From: Streptomyces qinglanensis
GTDB taxonomy: Bacteria; Actinomycetota; Actinomycetes; Streptomycetales; Streptomycetaceae
Assembly: GCF_900111245.1 (NCBI RefSeq)
Contig: NZ_FOGO01000001.1
Coordinates: 62,001 to 126,000 of the forward strand
Reading direction: 5' to 3'
DNA length: 64,000 bases
The notes below the pieces were generated by a model. It made no database searches. It saw only the letters and a program-made list of their open reading frames with translations, and was not told the origin of the DNA. The translations under genes and the position numbers were made by a program. Positions 1-8,469 of this stretch are shown here, one piece after another. Each line of letters opens with the position of its first letter. Position 1 is the first letter of the stretch.

Positions 1-655
1 CCTCGGTCAGCCCGGTGGCGTGCTCGATGCAGTCGATCCCGGCCTCCACCAGGTCGCGCAGCGAGTCCTCGGCGAAGCAGTGCGCGGTGACCCGGGCACC
101 CTCCTCGTGCGCGGCCGCGATGGCCTCCTCGACGGCCCAGCGCGGCCAGCAGGAGCTCAGATCGCCCTCGTCCCGGTCGATCCAGTCGCCGACGAGCTTG
201 ACCCAGCCGTCGCCGCGCCGCGCCTCGCGGCGGACGTACGCCGCCAGGTCGCCGGGTTCGATCTCGTGCGCGTAGTTGCGGATGTAGCGGCGGGTACGGG
301 CGATGTGGCGGCCGGCGCGGATGATGCGGGGCAGCTCGTCACGGTCGTCGATCCAGCGGGTGTCGGAGGGCGATCCGGCGTCGCGCAGCAGCAGCGCGCC
401 CGCCTCCCGGTCGGTGAGCGCCTGCTTCTCGCTGGTCGAGTCGTCCACCGGGCCGTGCGCGTCCAGCCCGACGTGGCAGTGCGCGTCCACCAGCCCCGGG
501 AGCACCCAGCCGGTCAGCACGTCGGGCCCGGTGCCGCCGGACGCGGCGGGCCGCCGGTAGGTGACGTGCCCGTCCACCACCCACAGCTCGTCCCGTACGT
601 CCTCGGGCCCGACCAGCACCCGCCCCTTGATATGCAGACTCGCGCGCTCGCTCAT
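1..655 (-). CDS. Amidohydrolase family protein (C-terminus beyond the left edge)
   Basis: The N-terminal 218 residues of a metal-dependent amidohydrolase (imidazolonepropionase/dihydroorotase-like superfamily) are visible; the rest lies outside the window. The start is ATG at 655. A beta-strand N-terminus leads into the metal-binding HxH motif (VDAHCHVGLDA), followed by a candidate lysine (VKLVGDW) and two further histidines in TAHCF and IEHA, in the usual order for this fold. The substrate cannot be told from this half. The gene diverges from ectA across a 461-bp gap, so the two may share a control region, but nothing shows that it acts in ectoine metabolism. Confidence 0.85.
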   Translation of the reverse strand, partial: MSERASLHIKGRVLVGPEDVRDELWVVDGHVTYRRPAASGGTGPDVLTGWVLPGLVDAHCHVGLDAHGPVDDSTSEKQALTDREAGALLLRDAGSPSDTRWIDDRDELPRIIRAGRHIARTRRYIRNYAHEIEPGDLAAYVRREARRGDGWVKLVGDWIDRDEGDLSSCWPRWAVEEAIAAAHEEGARVTAHCFAEDSLRDLVEAGIDCIEHATGLTE

Positions 656-1116
656 GCCCGCACTGTACGAGTGCGGGGCGCCGCGGCGTCCAGAGCGCCC
701 GCGGTGGGGCGGTCCGGCGGGAGACGCCGGTGTGAACACCGGCGGATCCGAAAGCGAAGAATGCGGGCGACGGATCCGCCGAAAAGGCAGACACGTCGTA
801 GGCTCCAGCTTTACGATGCAATCCGGGTCACATTTCCGATGCAGGGGCCCTTATTCTTCTGCCCGCTTTCCGCAAGCTCAAACGCTAAGATTTTGTTACC
901 TGTGACTCGCTAATCCGGGGCCGGTACCGACGACGTTATAGCACTGTGACGTACTCCACAGGTCGACTGCTATACACGGACACATCCGCCTAAATTGGGG
1001 CCGATCCCGGCGGGTCTGCGCGCCCGCACGCCCGTGCGCGATAACACATGGACCCCCTTCCGCGTAACCCCTCTCCCCCGTGCAGTTTCAGATTCTGCTG
1101 GGTAAATTGAATTCAC
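656..1116. other. Intergenic region between amidohydrolase and ectA
   Basis: This 461-bp divergent region has no convincing gene. The part nearer ectA (about 880-1116) is much more AT-rich than its surroundings, as expected for a regulated promoter. It contains TTATAG at 936-941, TATACA at 971-976 and a small inverted repeat (CTGTG at 944-948, CACAG at 957-961). Control of ectABCD by salt or temperature is known in other streptomycetes. Which of these elements is used here cannot be decided by eye. Confidence 0.6.
946..976 (+). promoter_or_regulatory. Possible ectA promoter
   Basis: GTGACG at 946-951 and TATACA at 971-976 are spaced 19 bp apart and point toward ectA. The -10 is a good match and the -35 is poor. 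A transcript from here would carry a leader of about 135 nt. The call rests on pattern and position only. Confidence 0.3.
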
Positions 1117-1683
1117 ATGACCGCCGCACAAGCAGACCATGCAGGTGCCCACAGAGACTTTCTCGAAATGCCGGAGGGACTGAAGCTCGACACACCCCGT
1201 GTGGACGACGGAGCCGCGATCTGGCGCATCGCCCGCGACTCGAAGACCCTCGACCTGAACTCCTCGTACAGCTACCTGCTGTGGTGCCGCGACTTCGCCG
1301 CCACCTCGGTGGTCGCCCGCGACGGCGCGGGCGAGCCGGTCGGTTTCATCACCGGCTACGTGCGCCCCCAGCAGCCGCGCACCCTCCTCGTCTGGCAGGT
1401 CGCCGTCGACGAGGCCGCCCGCGGTCGCGGACTCGCCGCCGCGATGCTGGACGGGCTGACGCTCCGCGTCGCCGAGGAGCTCGGCATCGACACCGTCGAG
1501 ACCACGGTCACCCCGGACAACACCCCCTCCAACCGGCTGTTCACCTCCTACGCACAGCGCCACTCGGCCGCGGTCGCCAAGGACGTGCTGTTCGACGCCG
1601 CTCTCTTCCCGGAGGACGGCCACCTGCCGGAAGTGCTGTACCGGATCGGTCCGGTCGTGTTTCCCGGCGCATCGAAGCGCTGA
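1117..1683 (+). CDS. ectA: L-2,4-diaminobutyrate N-gamma-acetyltransferase EctA
   Basis: EctA transfers acetyl from acetyl-CoA to L-2,4-diaminobutyrate, the second step of ectoine synthesis in the cytoplasm. The 188-residue protein has a GNAT fold: the acetyl-CoA pyrophosphate loop is seen as VDEAARGRGLAAAML, preceded by the strand LLVWQVAV, and the EctA-typical DLNSSYSYLLWC stretch lies near residues 46-57. Length and sequence fit the family. The ATG at 1117 has no strong ribosome site ahead of it. The gene is first in ectABCD, with 91 bp before ectB. Confidence 0.96.
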   Translation: MTAAQADHAGAHRDFLEMPEGLKLDTPRVDDGAAIWRIARDSKTLDLNSSYSYLLWCRDFAATSVVARDGAGEPVGFITGYVRPQQPRTLLVWQVAVDEAARGRGLAAAMLDGLTLRVAEELGIDTVETTVTPDNTPSNRLFTSYAQRHSAAVAKDVLFDAALFPEDGHLPEVLYRIGPVVFPGASKR

Positions 1684-1774
1684 CGTATACGGCCGCACCC
1701 CGGCGGGTAGGCACCGTCGCCGACCGCCCATAACCAGACTTTCTTCGCACACGACTCACTCCCTGGAGCAAGCT

Positions 1775-3043
1775 GTGACCATCACCCCGCCCGACCTCAG
1801 CGTCTTCGAAACCGTGGAGTCGGAGGTGCGCAGCTACTGCCGCGGCTGGCCGACCGTCTTCGACCGCGCGCAGGGCGCACACATGTACGACGAGGACGGC
1901 CACACCTACCTGGACTTCTTCGCCGGAGCGGGCACCCTCAACTACGGCCACAACAACCCGGTCCTCAAACGGGCGCTGCTGGACTACCTCGAGCGCGACG
2001 GCGTGGTGCACGGACTGGACATGTCCACCAGCGCCAAGCGCGCGTTCCTGGAGACCTTCCAGGAGCTGATCCTCAAGCCGCGCGGCATGGACCACAAGGT
2101 GATGTTCCCGGGCCCGACCGGCACCAACGCCGTGGAGGCGGCGCTGAAGCTGGCCCGCAAGGTCAAGGGCCGCGAGTCGATCGTCTCCTTCACCAACGCC
2201 TTCCACGGCATGTCGCTGGGCTCGCTCGCGGTCACCGGCAACGCCTTCAAGCGCGCGGGCGCCGGCATCCCGCTGGTGCACGGCACCCCGATGCCGTTCG
2301 ACGACTACCTCAACGGCACCACCGAGGACTTCGTCTGGTTCGAGCGGCTGCTGGAGGACCAGGGTTCCGGTCTGAACAAGCCCGCCGCCGTGATCGTCGA
2401 GTCGGTGCAGGGCGAGGGCGGCATCAACGTCGCCCGCGCGGAGTGGCTGCGGGCCCTGTCCGAGCTGTGCGAGCGGCACGACATGCTGCTGATCCTCGAC
2501 GACATCCAGATGGGCTGCGGCCGCACCGGTGCCTTCTTCTCCTTCGAGGAGGCGGGCATCAAGCCGGACATCATCACCCTGTCGAAGTCCATCGGCGGCT
2601 ACGGGATGCCGCTGGCGCTCACCCTGTTCAAGCCGGAGCTGGACATCTGGGAGCCGGGCGAGCACAACGGCACCTTCCGCGGCAACAACCCGGCCTTCGT
2701 GACCGCGACCGCCGCCCTGCAGACCTACTGGGCGGACGGCCAGATGGAGAAGCAGACGCTCTCCCGCGGCGAGCAGGTCGAGGCGCAGTTGAAGGCCATC
2801 GCCGAGGAGCACCCCGAGGAGGTGGCCGACTACCGCGGCCGCGGCCTGGTGTGGGGCCTGGAGTTCCACAACAAGAGCCGCGCCAACGCGGTGGCCAAGC
2901 GGGCCTTCGACCTGGGGCTGCTCATCGAGACCTCGGGGCCGCAGAGCGAGGTCGTCAAACTCCTGCCGTCGCTGACCATCAGCCCTGACGAACTGGACGA
3001 AGGGCTGCGTATCCTGGCCCGGGCTGTCCGCGAGACCGCCTGA
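1775..3043 (+). CDS. ectB: Diaminobutyrate-2-oxoglutarate transaminase EctB
   Basis: EctB converts L-aspartate beta-semialdehyde plus glutamate to L-2,4-diaminobutyrate and 2-oxoglutarate, the committed step to ectoine. The 422-residue class III PLP aminotransferase has the cofactor-phosphate region [14 protein letters not shown], the acidic pyridine-binding stretch [14 protein letters not shown], and the Schiff-base lysine at about residue 271 in [10 protein letters not shown]. The start is GTG at 1775, with GGAG eight bases upstream. A perfect hairpin (3056-3088) follows the stop codon and separates it from ectC. Confidence 0.97.
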   Translation: MTITPPDLSVFETVESEVRSYCRGWPTVFDRAQGAHMYDEDGHTYLDFFAGAGTLNYGHNNPVLKRALLDYLERDGVVHGLDMSTSAKRAFLETFQELILKPRGMDHKVMFPGPTGTNAVEAALKLARKVKGRESIVSFTNAFHGMSLGSLAVTGNAFKRAGAGIPLVHGTPMPFDDYLNGTTEDFVWFERLLEDQGSGLNKPAAVIVESVQGEGGINVARAEWLRALSELCERHDMLLILDDIQMGCGRTGAFFSFEEAGIKPDIITLSKSIGGYGMPLALTLFKPELDIWEPGEHNGTFRGNNPAFVTATAALQTYWADGQMEKQTLSRGEQVEAQLKAIAEEHPEEVADYRGRGLVWGLEFHNKSRANAVAKRAFDLGLLIETSGPQSEVVKLLPSLTISPDELDEGLRILARAVRETA

Positions 3044-3055
3044 CCGAGATGACTC

Positions 3056-3088
3056 GGCCCGTCCCGGCTGCCACAGCCGGGACGGGCC
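3056..3088 (+). terminator. Perfect 15-bp hairpin between ectB and ectC
   Basis: The arms 3056-3070 (GGCCCGTCCCGGCTG) and 3074-3088 are exactly complementary around a 3-nt loop (CCA). A short pyrimidine run (TCTTCC) follows. It lies 13 bp after the ectB stop and 39 bp before the ectC start, inside the operon. It could be a partial terminator, a 3'-end stabiliser of an ectAB message, or a processing site. No T-tract is present, as is common for high-GC hairpins. Confidence 0.7.
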
Positions 3089-3126
3089 TCTTCCGTAATG
3101 CACACAGAGAAAGGCACCAGCGCACC

Positions 3127-3531
3127 GTGATCGTTCGCTCCTTCAAGGACATCGAGAACACCGACCGGCACGTCAAGGCGGCGTCGGGCACCTGGGAGAG
3201 CAAGCGCATCGTGCTCGCCAAGGAGAGGGTGGGCTTCTCCCTGCACGAGACCGTCCTCTACGCGGGAACCGAGACCTCCATGTGGTACGCCAACCACATC
3301 GAGGCCGTGCTCTGCGTCGAGGGTGAGGCGGAACTGACCAACGACGAGACCGGCGAGAAGCACCTGATCACTCCCGGCACGATGTACCTGCTCGACGGGC
3401 ACGAGAAGCACACGATGCGTCCGAAGACCGACTTCCGCTGCGTGTGCGTCTTCAACCCGCCGGTCACCGGTCGGGAGGACCACGACGAGAACGGCGTCTA
3501 CCCGCTGCTCACCGAGCCCGACGAGGGCTGA
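3127..3531 (+). CDS. ectC: L-ectoine synthase EctC
   Basis: EctC cyclises N-gamma-acetyl-2,4-diaminobutyrate to ectoine with loss of water. The 134-residue single-domain cupin begins [14 protein letters not shown], which is the family N-terminus, so GTG at 3127 is chosen over an in-frame codon further upstream; GAGAAAGG lies ahead of it. The cupin core is visible as [25 protein letters not shown] and [13 protein letters not shown]. Metal-ligand candidates are Glu57-type residues in [12 protein letters not shown], a tyrosine in MYLLD and the histidine in DGHEKH. Confidence 0.96.
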   Translation: MIVRSFKDIENTDRHVKAASGTWESKRIVLAKERVGFSLHETVLYAGTETSMWYANHIEAVLCVEGEAELTNDETGEKHLITPGTMYLLDGHEKHTMRPKTDFRCVCVFNPPVTGREDHDENGVYPLLTEPDEG

Positions 3532-3703
3532 CCCCGGGGCAGAGCGGCGACGCGCCGCAGTACGGGAGTGCCGAGACTCCCCCGTGCTGACACGCTGAGG
3601 CACAGCCCCGCCGTGATGGGGGACCGTTCGCCGGTCCACTTCGGCCGTCCCGGCCGTTTCGCCATGTGAACAGGGCCGTACGAGAGGAGAGGAAGGCACA
3701 TCC

Positions 3704-4603
3704 ATGACCACCGCACCCGAGCGCACCGCCGACCTGTACCCGACTCGCGGAACCACCGAGGTGGCCATCCCGCGGATGGACCCCGTCGTGTGGTCCGAAC
3801 CGGGTACTCCGGGGCCGATCGAGGCCACGGAACTGGCGGGCTTCGAGCGGGACGGGTTCCTCGCCGTCGATCAACTCGTCGGGCCTGACGAGGTCGACGT
3901 GCTGCGCGGGGAACTGGAACGGCTCACCTCGGATCCGGACATGCGCGCCGACGAACGCTCCATCGTGGAGCCGAGGTCGAACGAGGTCCGGACCGTGTTC
4001 GAGGTGCACAAGATCAGCGAGGTTTTCGCCCGACTGGTGCGGGACCCGCGAGTCGTGGGCAGGGCACGGCAGATCCTGGGCTCGGACGTCTACGTCCACC
4101 AGTCCCGGATCAACGTCAAGCCGGGCTTCGGCGCCACGGGATTCTACTGGCACTCCGACTTCGAGACCTGGCACGCGGAGGACGGCATGCCGCACATGCG
4201 GGCCGTCTCGGTCTCGATCGCGCTGACGGAGAACTACGAAACCAACGGCGGCCTGATGATCATGCCGGGGTCGCACAAGACCTTCCTCGGCTGCTCGGGC
4301 GAGACGCCGAAGGACAACTACAAGAAGTCGCTGCAGATGCAGGACGCGGGAACGCCGTCCGACGAGTCCCTGACCAAGTTCGCCGAGGCGCACAGCATCA
4401 AGCTGTTCACGGGCAAGCCCGGCTCGGCGACCTGGTTCGACTGCAACTGCATGCACGGCAGCGGTGACAACATCACTCCGCACCCGCGGAGCAATGTGTT
4501 CATCGTCTTCAACAGCGTCGAGAACGAGGCAGTGGAGCCGTTCGCCGCACCCGTCCGCCGCCCCGAGTTCATCGGGGCGCGGGACTTCACTCCGGTGAAG
4601 TGA
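3704..4603 (+). CDS. ectD: Ectoine hydroxylase EctD
   Basis: EctD is an Fe(II)/2-oxoglutarate dioxygenase of the PhyH family that turns ectoine into 5-hydroxyectoine. The 299-residue protein carries the family signature FYWHSDFETWH. The iron triad is His150, Asp152 and His251 (CMHGSGDN), and Arg262 in PHPRSN is placed to bind 2-oxoglutarate. The ATG at 3704 follows a strong purine-rich ribosome site (GAGGAGAGGAAGG). The 172-bp gap from ectC holds only an imperfect hairpin, so the gene is probably cotranscribed. A strong terminator ends the operon. Confidence 0.96.
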   Translation: MTTAPERTADLYPTRGTTEVAIPRMDPVVWSEPGTPGPIEATELAGFERDGFLAVDQLVGPDEVDVLRGELERLTSDPDMRADERSIVEPRSNEVRTVFEVHKISEVFARLVRDPRVVGRARQILGSDVYVHQSRINVKPGFGATGFYWHSDFETWHAEDGMPHMRAVSVSIALTENYETNGGLMIMPGSHKTFLGCSGETPKDNYKKSLQMQDAGTPSDESLTKFAEAHSIKLFTGKPGSATWFDCNCMHGSGDNITPHPRSNVFIVFNSVENEAVEPFAAPVRRPEFIGARDFTPVK

Positions 4604-4628
4604 CGCGGCCGGTGCGGCCGGTGCCCTG

Positions 4629-4670
4629 ATGGTGCGGGGGCGGGACCTGCGGGTCCCGCCCCCGCACCAT
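4629..4670. terminator. Bidirectional terminator after ectD
   Basis: Two perfectly complementary 19-bp arms (4629-4647 and 4652-4670, beginning ATGGTGCGGG) flank the 4-nt loop TGCG. The hairpin lies between ectD and the convergent aminotransferase-like gene and can serve both. Confidence 0.85.
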
Positions 4671-4741
4671 GCGGGTACGGGTGCCCGGCCGCGGCGCCGG
4701 GCCGTAGGACCGGCCGGGACGTTCGGGCACCGGCCCCCGGG

Positions 4742-5806
4742 TCAGCCGGCCAGCAGGCCGAGCAGCCGGTCCACATCCGTCTCGGTGTTGTGCAAGTGGA
4801 AACTGGCGCGCAGATTGCCGTCCCGGGCCGCGACCGCCACCCCGGCAGCGGCCAGCTTCTCGACGGCGTGCCCGAGGCCGGGTACCGCCACGATCGCCGA
4901 GTCCCCCGGCACCGGTTCGTACCCGCCGGGCAGTTCGGCGACCCCCGCGCGGAACCGGGCGGCGAGCGCCCGGTCGTGCGCGCCGATCGCCTCCGGGCCG
5001 CCCAGCTCCTCGACGAGGGCGAGCGAGGGCACCGCGCCGAGATACGGCAGGAAGGCGATCGACTCCGTGTACGCCCGGGCGTCCGGAGCCAGCCGCGCGA
5101 TCGGGCCGTAGCAGTCGTCCCACGGCGAGGCACCCGCCACCCAGCCCGCGTGCAGCGGCAGCAGCGCCCCTTCCTCCTGCGCCCGCGATGAGACGACCAG
5201 GAACGACGCACCCCGCGGGCACAGCAGCCACTTGTAGGCGTTGCACACCACGTAGTCGTAGGCGTCGGCCTCGACGGGCAGCCAGCCCGCGGCCTGCGTG
5301 GCGTCCAGCAGCACCCGTGCGCCGTGCGCGCGGGCGGCGGCCCGGACGGCGGGCAGGTCGGCGATCCGGCCGTCCGCCGACTGCACCGCGCTGAGGGCCA
5401 CCAGCGCGGTGGAGGCGTCCACCGCCTCGGGCAGGTCCGCCAGGGGCACGGTGCGCAGCGTCACATCGTCCCGCACCGTGAAGGGATTGACGACGGAGCT
5501 GAAGTCGCCCGCCGGCGCGAGCACTTCCGCACCGGCGGGGAGCGAGGCGGCGACCAGTCCGGTGTGGGTGGAGACCGCGCTGCCGGCCGCGACACGGTCC
5601 GGCGTCGTCCCGGCGATCCGCGCGAAGGCGGCCCGCGCCGCGTCGGCTGCGGCGTAGTAGGCGGCATGGTCGATCCGCCCGGCCGCCATGTCGGCAGTGG
5701 CCGCCGTGAGCGCGGCTGCGGTACGCGTGGGGAGCAGGCCCTGGGACGCGGTGTTGCAGTAGGTGACCTCGGGCTGGAACTCGGCGGCGAGCACACGTTG
5801 GTCCAT
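4742..5806 (-). CDS. Class V aminotransferase-fold PLP enzyme
   Basis: A fold-type I PLP enzyme of the class V aminotransferase/cysteine desulfurase superfamily. The Schiff-base lysine is in VVCNAYKWLLCPRG, preceded by the aspartate-containing LLDATQAAGWLPVEA, and the N-terminal YCNTASQGLLP is a typical substrate-side motif. The length is 354 residues from ATG at 5806; an in-frame GTG at 5842 would add 12 residues, but the ATG has the better spaced purine run and the family-like start MDQRVLAAEF. It lies 39 bp downstream of the aldehyde dehydrogenase and is probably cotranscribed with it. The substrate is unknown. Confidence 0.85.
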   Translation of the reverse strand: MDQRVLAAEFQPEVTYCNTASQGLLPTRTAAALTAATADMAAGRIDHAAYYAAADAARAAFARIAGTTPDRVAAGSAVSTHTGLVAASLPAGAEVLAPAGDFSSVVNPFTVRDDVTLRTVPLADLPEAVDASTALVALSAVQSADGRIADLPAVRAAARAHGARVLLDATQAAGWLPVEADAYDYVVCNAYKWLLCPRGASFLVVSSRAQEEGALLPLHAGWVAGASPWDDCYGPIARLAPDARAYTESIAFLPYLGAVPSLALVEELGGPEAIGAHDRALAARFRAGVAELPGGYEPVPGDSAIVAVPGLGHAVEKLAAAGVAVAARDGNLRASFHLHNTETDVDRLLGLLAG

Positions 5807-5845
5807 CCGCCCAGTGTCCCGGGCCCGGTGGCCGGGGTCCACCGG

Positions 5846-7411
5846 TTACCCGGCGGCGGGCCCGCGCACGGCCCCGTCCGCCGCCCGCTGCTCCCGTACG
5901 CCGTCGATCCGGCGGGGCAGTCCCAGCGGATTGGCGTCGCGCAGCTCGGGCGGGAGCAGCGCCTCGGGCGTGTCCTGGAAGACGACCGGCCGCAGCCAGC
6001 GCTCCAGCGCGGTGGCCCCCACCGAGGTCGAGGTCGAGGTGGTGGCGGGGTACGGCCCTCCGTGGTGCTGCGCGGGGGCGACGGCGACACCGGTGGGCCA
6101 CCCGTTCACCAGCACGCGCCCGGCCAGCGCGGTGAGCCGCGCGACCAGCCGGCCGGCACCGCCGCCGCCGGCGGCCTCGTCGGCGCCGAGGTGCACGGTC
6201 GCGGTGAGGCTCCCCTCGATCCGCCCGAGCACGGCCTCGGCCTCGGCCTCGGCCGTGTACCGGACGGCGACGGTCACCGGGCCGAAGCACTCCTCGAACA
6301 GCAGCTCGTGCTCCGCGCCCAGGTCGGCGGCGGCGACGGTGAACAGTCCGGGCCGCACCGTCCGCTCGTCCTCGCCGGTCCCGGCGGCGACCGGGGTGCC
6401 GACGGAGGCGAGGCGGGCCCGTCCGGCGGCGCCCGCCAGGAACGCGTCCCGCATCCGGTCGTCGAGCAGATGGCCCGGCGCGGTGGCGCGCAGCGTACCG
6501 GAGAGCGCCGCCAGCAGCCGGTCGCCGTCGGCGCCTTCGGGAACCAGCACCAGGCCGGGCTTGACGCAGAACTGGCCGGTGCCCAGGGTCATGGAGCCGC
6601 CGAGTCCCTCGCCGATCTGCTCGGCGCGCTCGGCGGCCGCTGCGGGGGTGACCACGACGGGGTTGAGCGAGCCGAGTTCGCCGTGGAACGGGATCGGGCG
6701 GGGCCGGGCGGCAGCCGCGTCGAAGAGGGCACGGCCGCCCTTGACCGAGCCGGTGAACCCGGCGGCCGACACCCGCGGGTGCCGCACCAGTTCGACGCCT
6801 GCCTCGAACCCGTGCACGACGGAGACGACGTCCTCGGGGAGTTGCGTGTCGGCTGCGGCGGCGCGCAGTGCCGCCGCGCACAGCTCGGAGGTGGCCGGGT
6901 GGTCGGGATGCGCCTTGACCACGACGGGGCAGCCGGCGGCGAGGGCGCTGGCGGTGTCACCGCCGGGGACGGAGAAGGCCAGCGGAAAGTTGGAGGCGGC
7001 GTAGACCGCGACGACGCCGATCGGCAGCTTGTAGCGGCGCAGGTCGGGGCGGGGCGGGGTGCGTGCGGGGTCGGCGTGGTCGATGATGACGTCGAGGTGT
7101 CCGCCGTCCTCGACCTCGTCGGCGAAGGCGCGCAACTGCCCGGTGGTCCGGCCCAGTTCACCGGTCAGCCGGGGCGGGCCCAAGGCGCTCTCGGCGTCCG
7201 CGGCGGCGACGATCCGCTCACCGTCGGCCTCCAGGCGCTGCGCCGCGGCCCGCAGGAAGGCCGCCCGGGCGACCCGGTCGGCCAGCGCCGGGAGCGCCCG
7301 GTGCGCGGCTGCCACGGCCGCGTCCACGTCGGCCGCCGTGGCCTCGTCGGCGACCCGTTCGCGCTGCTTTCCGGTACGGGGGTCGACGCTCCACACTGGT
7401 GCTGCTGCCAC
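5846..7411 (-). CDS. NADP-type aldehyde dehydrogenase, 2,5-dioxovalerate (ketoglutarate semialdehyde) dehydrogenase-like
   Basis: A 521-residue aldehyde dehydrogenase. Motifs seen are the cofactor strand VYAASNFPLAFSVPGGDTASALAAG, the catalytic glutamate region (FTGSVKGGRALFD, then HGELGSLNPVVV), the nucleophilic cysteine in TLGTGQFCVKPGL, and LLFEECFGPVT. The ELGSLNP and GQFC stretches point to the ketoglutarate-semialdehyde dehydrogenase branch, which yields 2-oxoglutarate at the end of aldarate, pentose or hydroxyproline breakdown. The GTG at 7411 is chosen because AGGAGG lies six bases upstream (7418-7423). It diverges from an IclR regulator, which probably controls it. Confidence 0.85.
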   Translation of the reverse strand: MAAAPVWSVDPRTGKQRERVADEATAADVDAAVAAAHRALPALADRVARAAFLRAAAQRLEADGERIVAAADAESALGPPRLTGELGRTTGQLRAFADEVEDGGHLDVIIDHADPARTPPRPDLRRYKLPIGVVAVYAASNFPLAFSVPGGDTASALAAGCPVVVKAHPDHPATSELCAAALRAAAADTQLPEDVVSVVHGFEAGVELVRHPRVSAAGFTGSVKGGRALFDAAAARPRPIPFHGELGSLNPVVVTPAAAAERAEQIGEGLGGSMTLGTGQFCVKPGLVLVPEGADGDRLLAALSGTLRATAPGHLLDDRMRDAFLAGAAGRARLASVGTPVAAGTGEDERTVRPGLFTVAAADLGAEHELLFEECFGPVTVAVRYTAEAEAEAVLGRIEGSLTATVHLGADEAAGGGGAGRLVARLTALAGRVLVNGWPTGVAVAPAQHHGGPYPATTSTSTSVGATALERWLRPVVFQDTPEALLPPELRDANPLGLPRRIDGVREQRAADGAVRGPAAG

Positions 7412-7482
7412 CGGGGTCCTCCTGGTCGGACGGATCGGCTCCCCCACAGGCTCCCGGCAGGTGTCCGGGCCCCGCAGAGCGC

Positions 7483-7498
7483 GTTCGGTATGCTGAAC
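7483..7498. promoter_or_regulatory. Candidate IclR operator in the divergent promoter region
   Basis: GTTCGGTATGCTGAAC is an imperfect palindrome (six of eight base pairs). It lies between the divergent dehydrogenase (start 7411) and IclR gene (start 7562). Position and symmetry fit an IclR-family site; no binding evidence is available. Confidence 0.45.
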
Positions 7499-7561
7499 GA
7501 CATCCCTGTGGATGAATTCCTTCCGGACTGTAGAGCTGCGCGAACAGAGGGGTCAAGGTCG

Positions 7562-8332
7562 ATGCCGGGTACCGAGGCGGGGGGATCGCAGGTCAAGTCG
7601 GCCGTACGGACGGTGGAACTGCTGGAGTTCTTCGCGGAGCGGCCGGGGATGCACACCCTCGCCGCCGTCCAGACCGCGGTCGGCTATCCCAAGTCGAGCC
7701 TCTACATGCTGCTGCGCACCCTGGCCGACCTCGGCTGGGTCGAGACGGACGCCACCGGCACCCGGTACGGCATCGGAGTGCGGGCGCTGCTGGTGGGCAC
7801 GTCGTACATCGACGGAGACGAGGCGGTGGCCGCGGCCAAGCCCGCGCTCGACCACCTCCTGGCCGACACCACCGAGACCGTCCACCTGGCCCGGCTGGAC
7901 GGCACCGACGTCGTCCACCTCGCCGTCCGGCAGTCCCCGCACCACCTGCGCCCGGTCGCCCGCGTCGGCCGCCGGCTGCCCGCGCACTCGACCGCGCTGG
8001 GCAAGGCACTGCTGGCCACGCACTCGGACGAGCAGGTACGCGCCATCCTCCCGGAGACGCTGGAGCAGCTCACCGAGCACACCCGCACCGACCGCGCACA
8101 GCTCCTGGAGGAGCTGCGGCTGGTGCGCGAACAGGGGTACGCGCTGGACCGCGAGGAGAACACGCTGGGACTGCGCTGCTACGGCCTCGCCGTCCCCTGC
8201 CGCACCCCGGCCCGGGACGCCATCAGTTGCTCGGTCCCGGTGGCCCGGCTGACGCCCGAGCACGAACAGACCGTCAAGCACGCGCTGTTCGACGCCCGCG
8301 ACCGGCTGATGTACGCCACCCGCACCCTCTGA
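7562..8332 (+). CDS. IclR family transcriptional regulator
   Basis: A 256-residue regulator with an N-terminal winged helix (residues about 12-75: VKSAVRTVELLEFFAERPG, then KSSLYMLLRTLADLGWVE). A C-terminal IclR effector domain follows, with LPAHSTALGKALLA, GYALDREENTLGLRCYG and the closing cysteine-containing AISCSVPVARL. The ATG at 7562 follows GAGGGG. It diverges from the aldehyde dehydrogenase, the usual arrangement for a local catabolic regulator whose ligand is a pathway acid or aldehyde. Confidence 0.93.
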   Translation: MPGTEAGGSQVKSAVRTVELLEFFAERPGMHTLAAVQTAVGYPKSSLYMLLRTLADLGWVETDATGTRYGIGVRALLVGTSYIDGDEAVAAAKPALDHLLADTTETVHLARLDGTDVVHLAVRQSPHHLRPVARVGRRLPAHSTALGKALLATHSDEQVRAILPETLEQLTEHTRTDRAQLLEELRLVREQGYALDREENTLGLRCYGLAVPCRTPARDAISCSVPVARLTPEHEQTVKHALFDARDRLMYATRTL

Positions 8333-8382
8333 CGGGCCGACGGCCCGCCGGGCGGCTCACCGGTCCCGCGGTCTCCCCCTGT

Positions 8383-8424
8383 GCGGCGAGCCGGCTCCGC
8401 CGCGCGGGGGAGCCGGTTCGCCGC
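8383..8424 (+). terminator. Terminator after the IclR gene
   Basis: 14-bp arms 8383-8396 (GCGGCGAGCCGGCT) and 8411-8424 pair with a single G-T, around a 14-nt loop. The hairpin lies 50 bp past the IclR stop codon and before the next gene. Confidence 0.6.
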
Positions 8425-8469
8425 CCGGACGGATGCCCGGCCGCCGCCGTACCCGGAATCGTGACGGCC

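Noticed and set aside
5324..8332. Very long plus-strand open frame (about 1000 codons) running across the aldehyde dehydrogenase
   Set aside because: Only its last 256 codons (from 7562) are a real protein, the IclR regulator. The upstream part is Gly/Arg-rich antisense translation of two well-conserved minus-strand genes.
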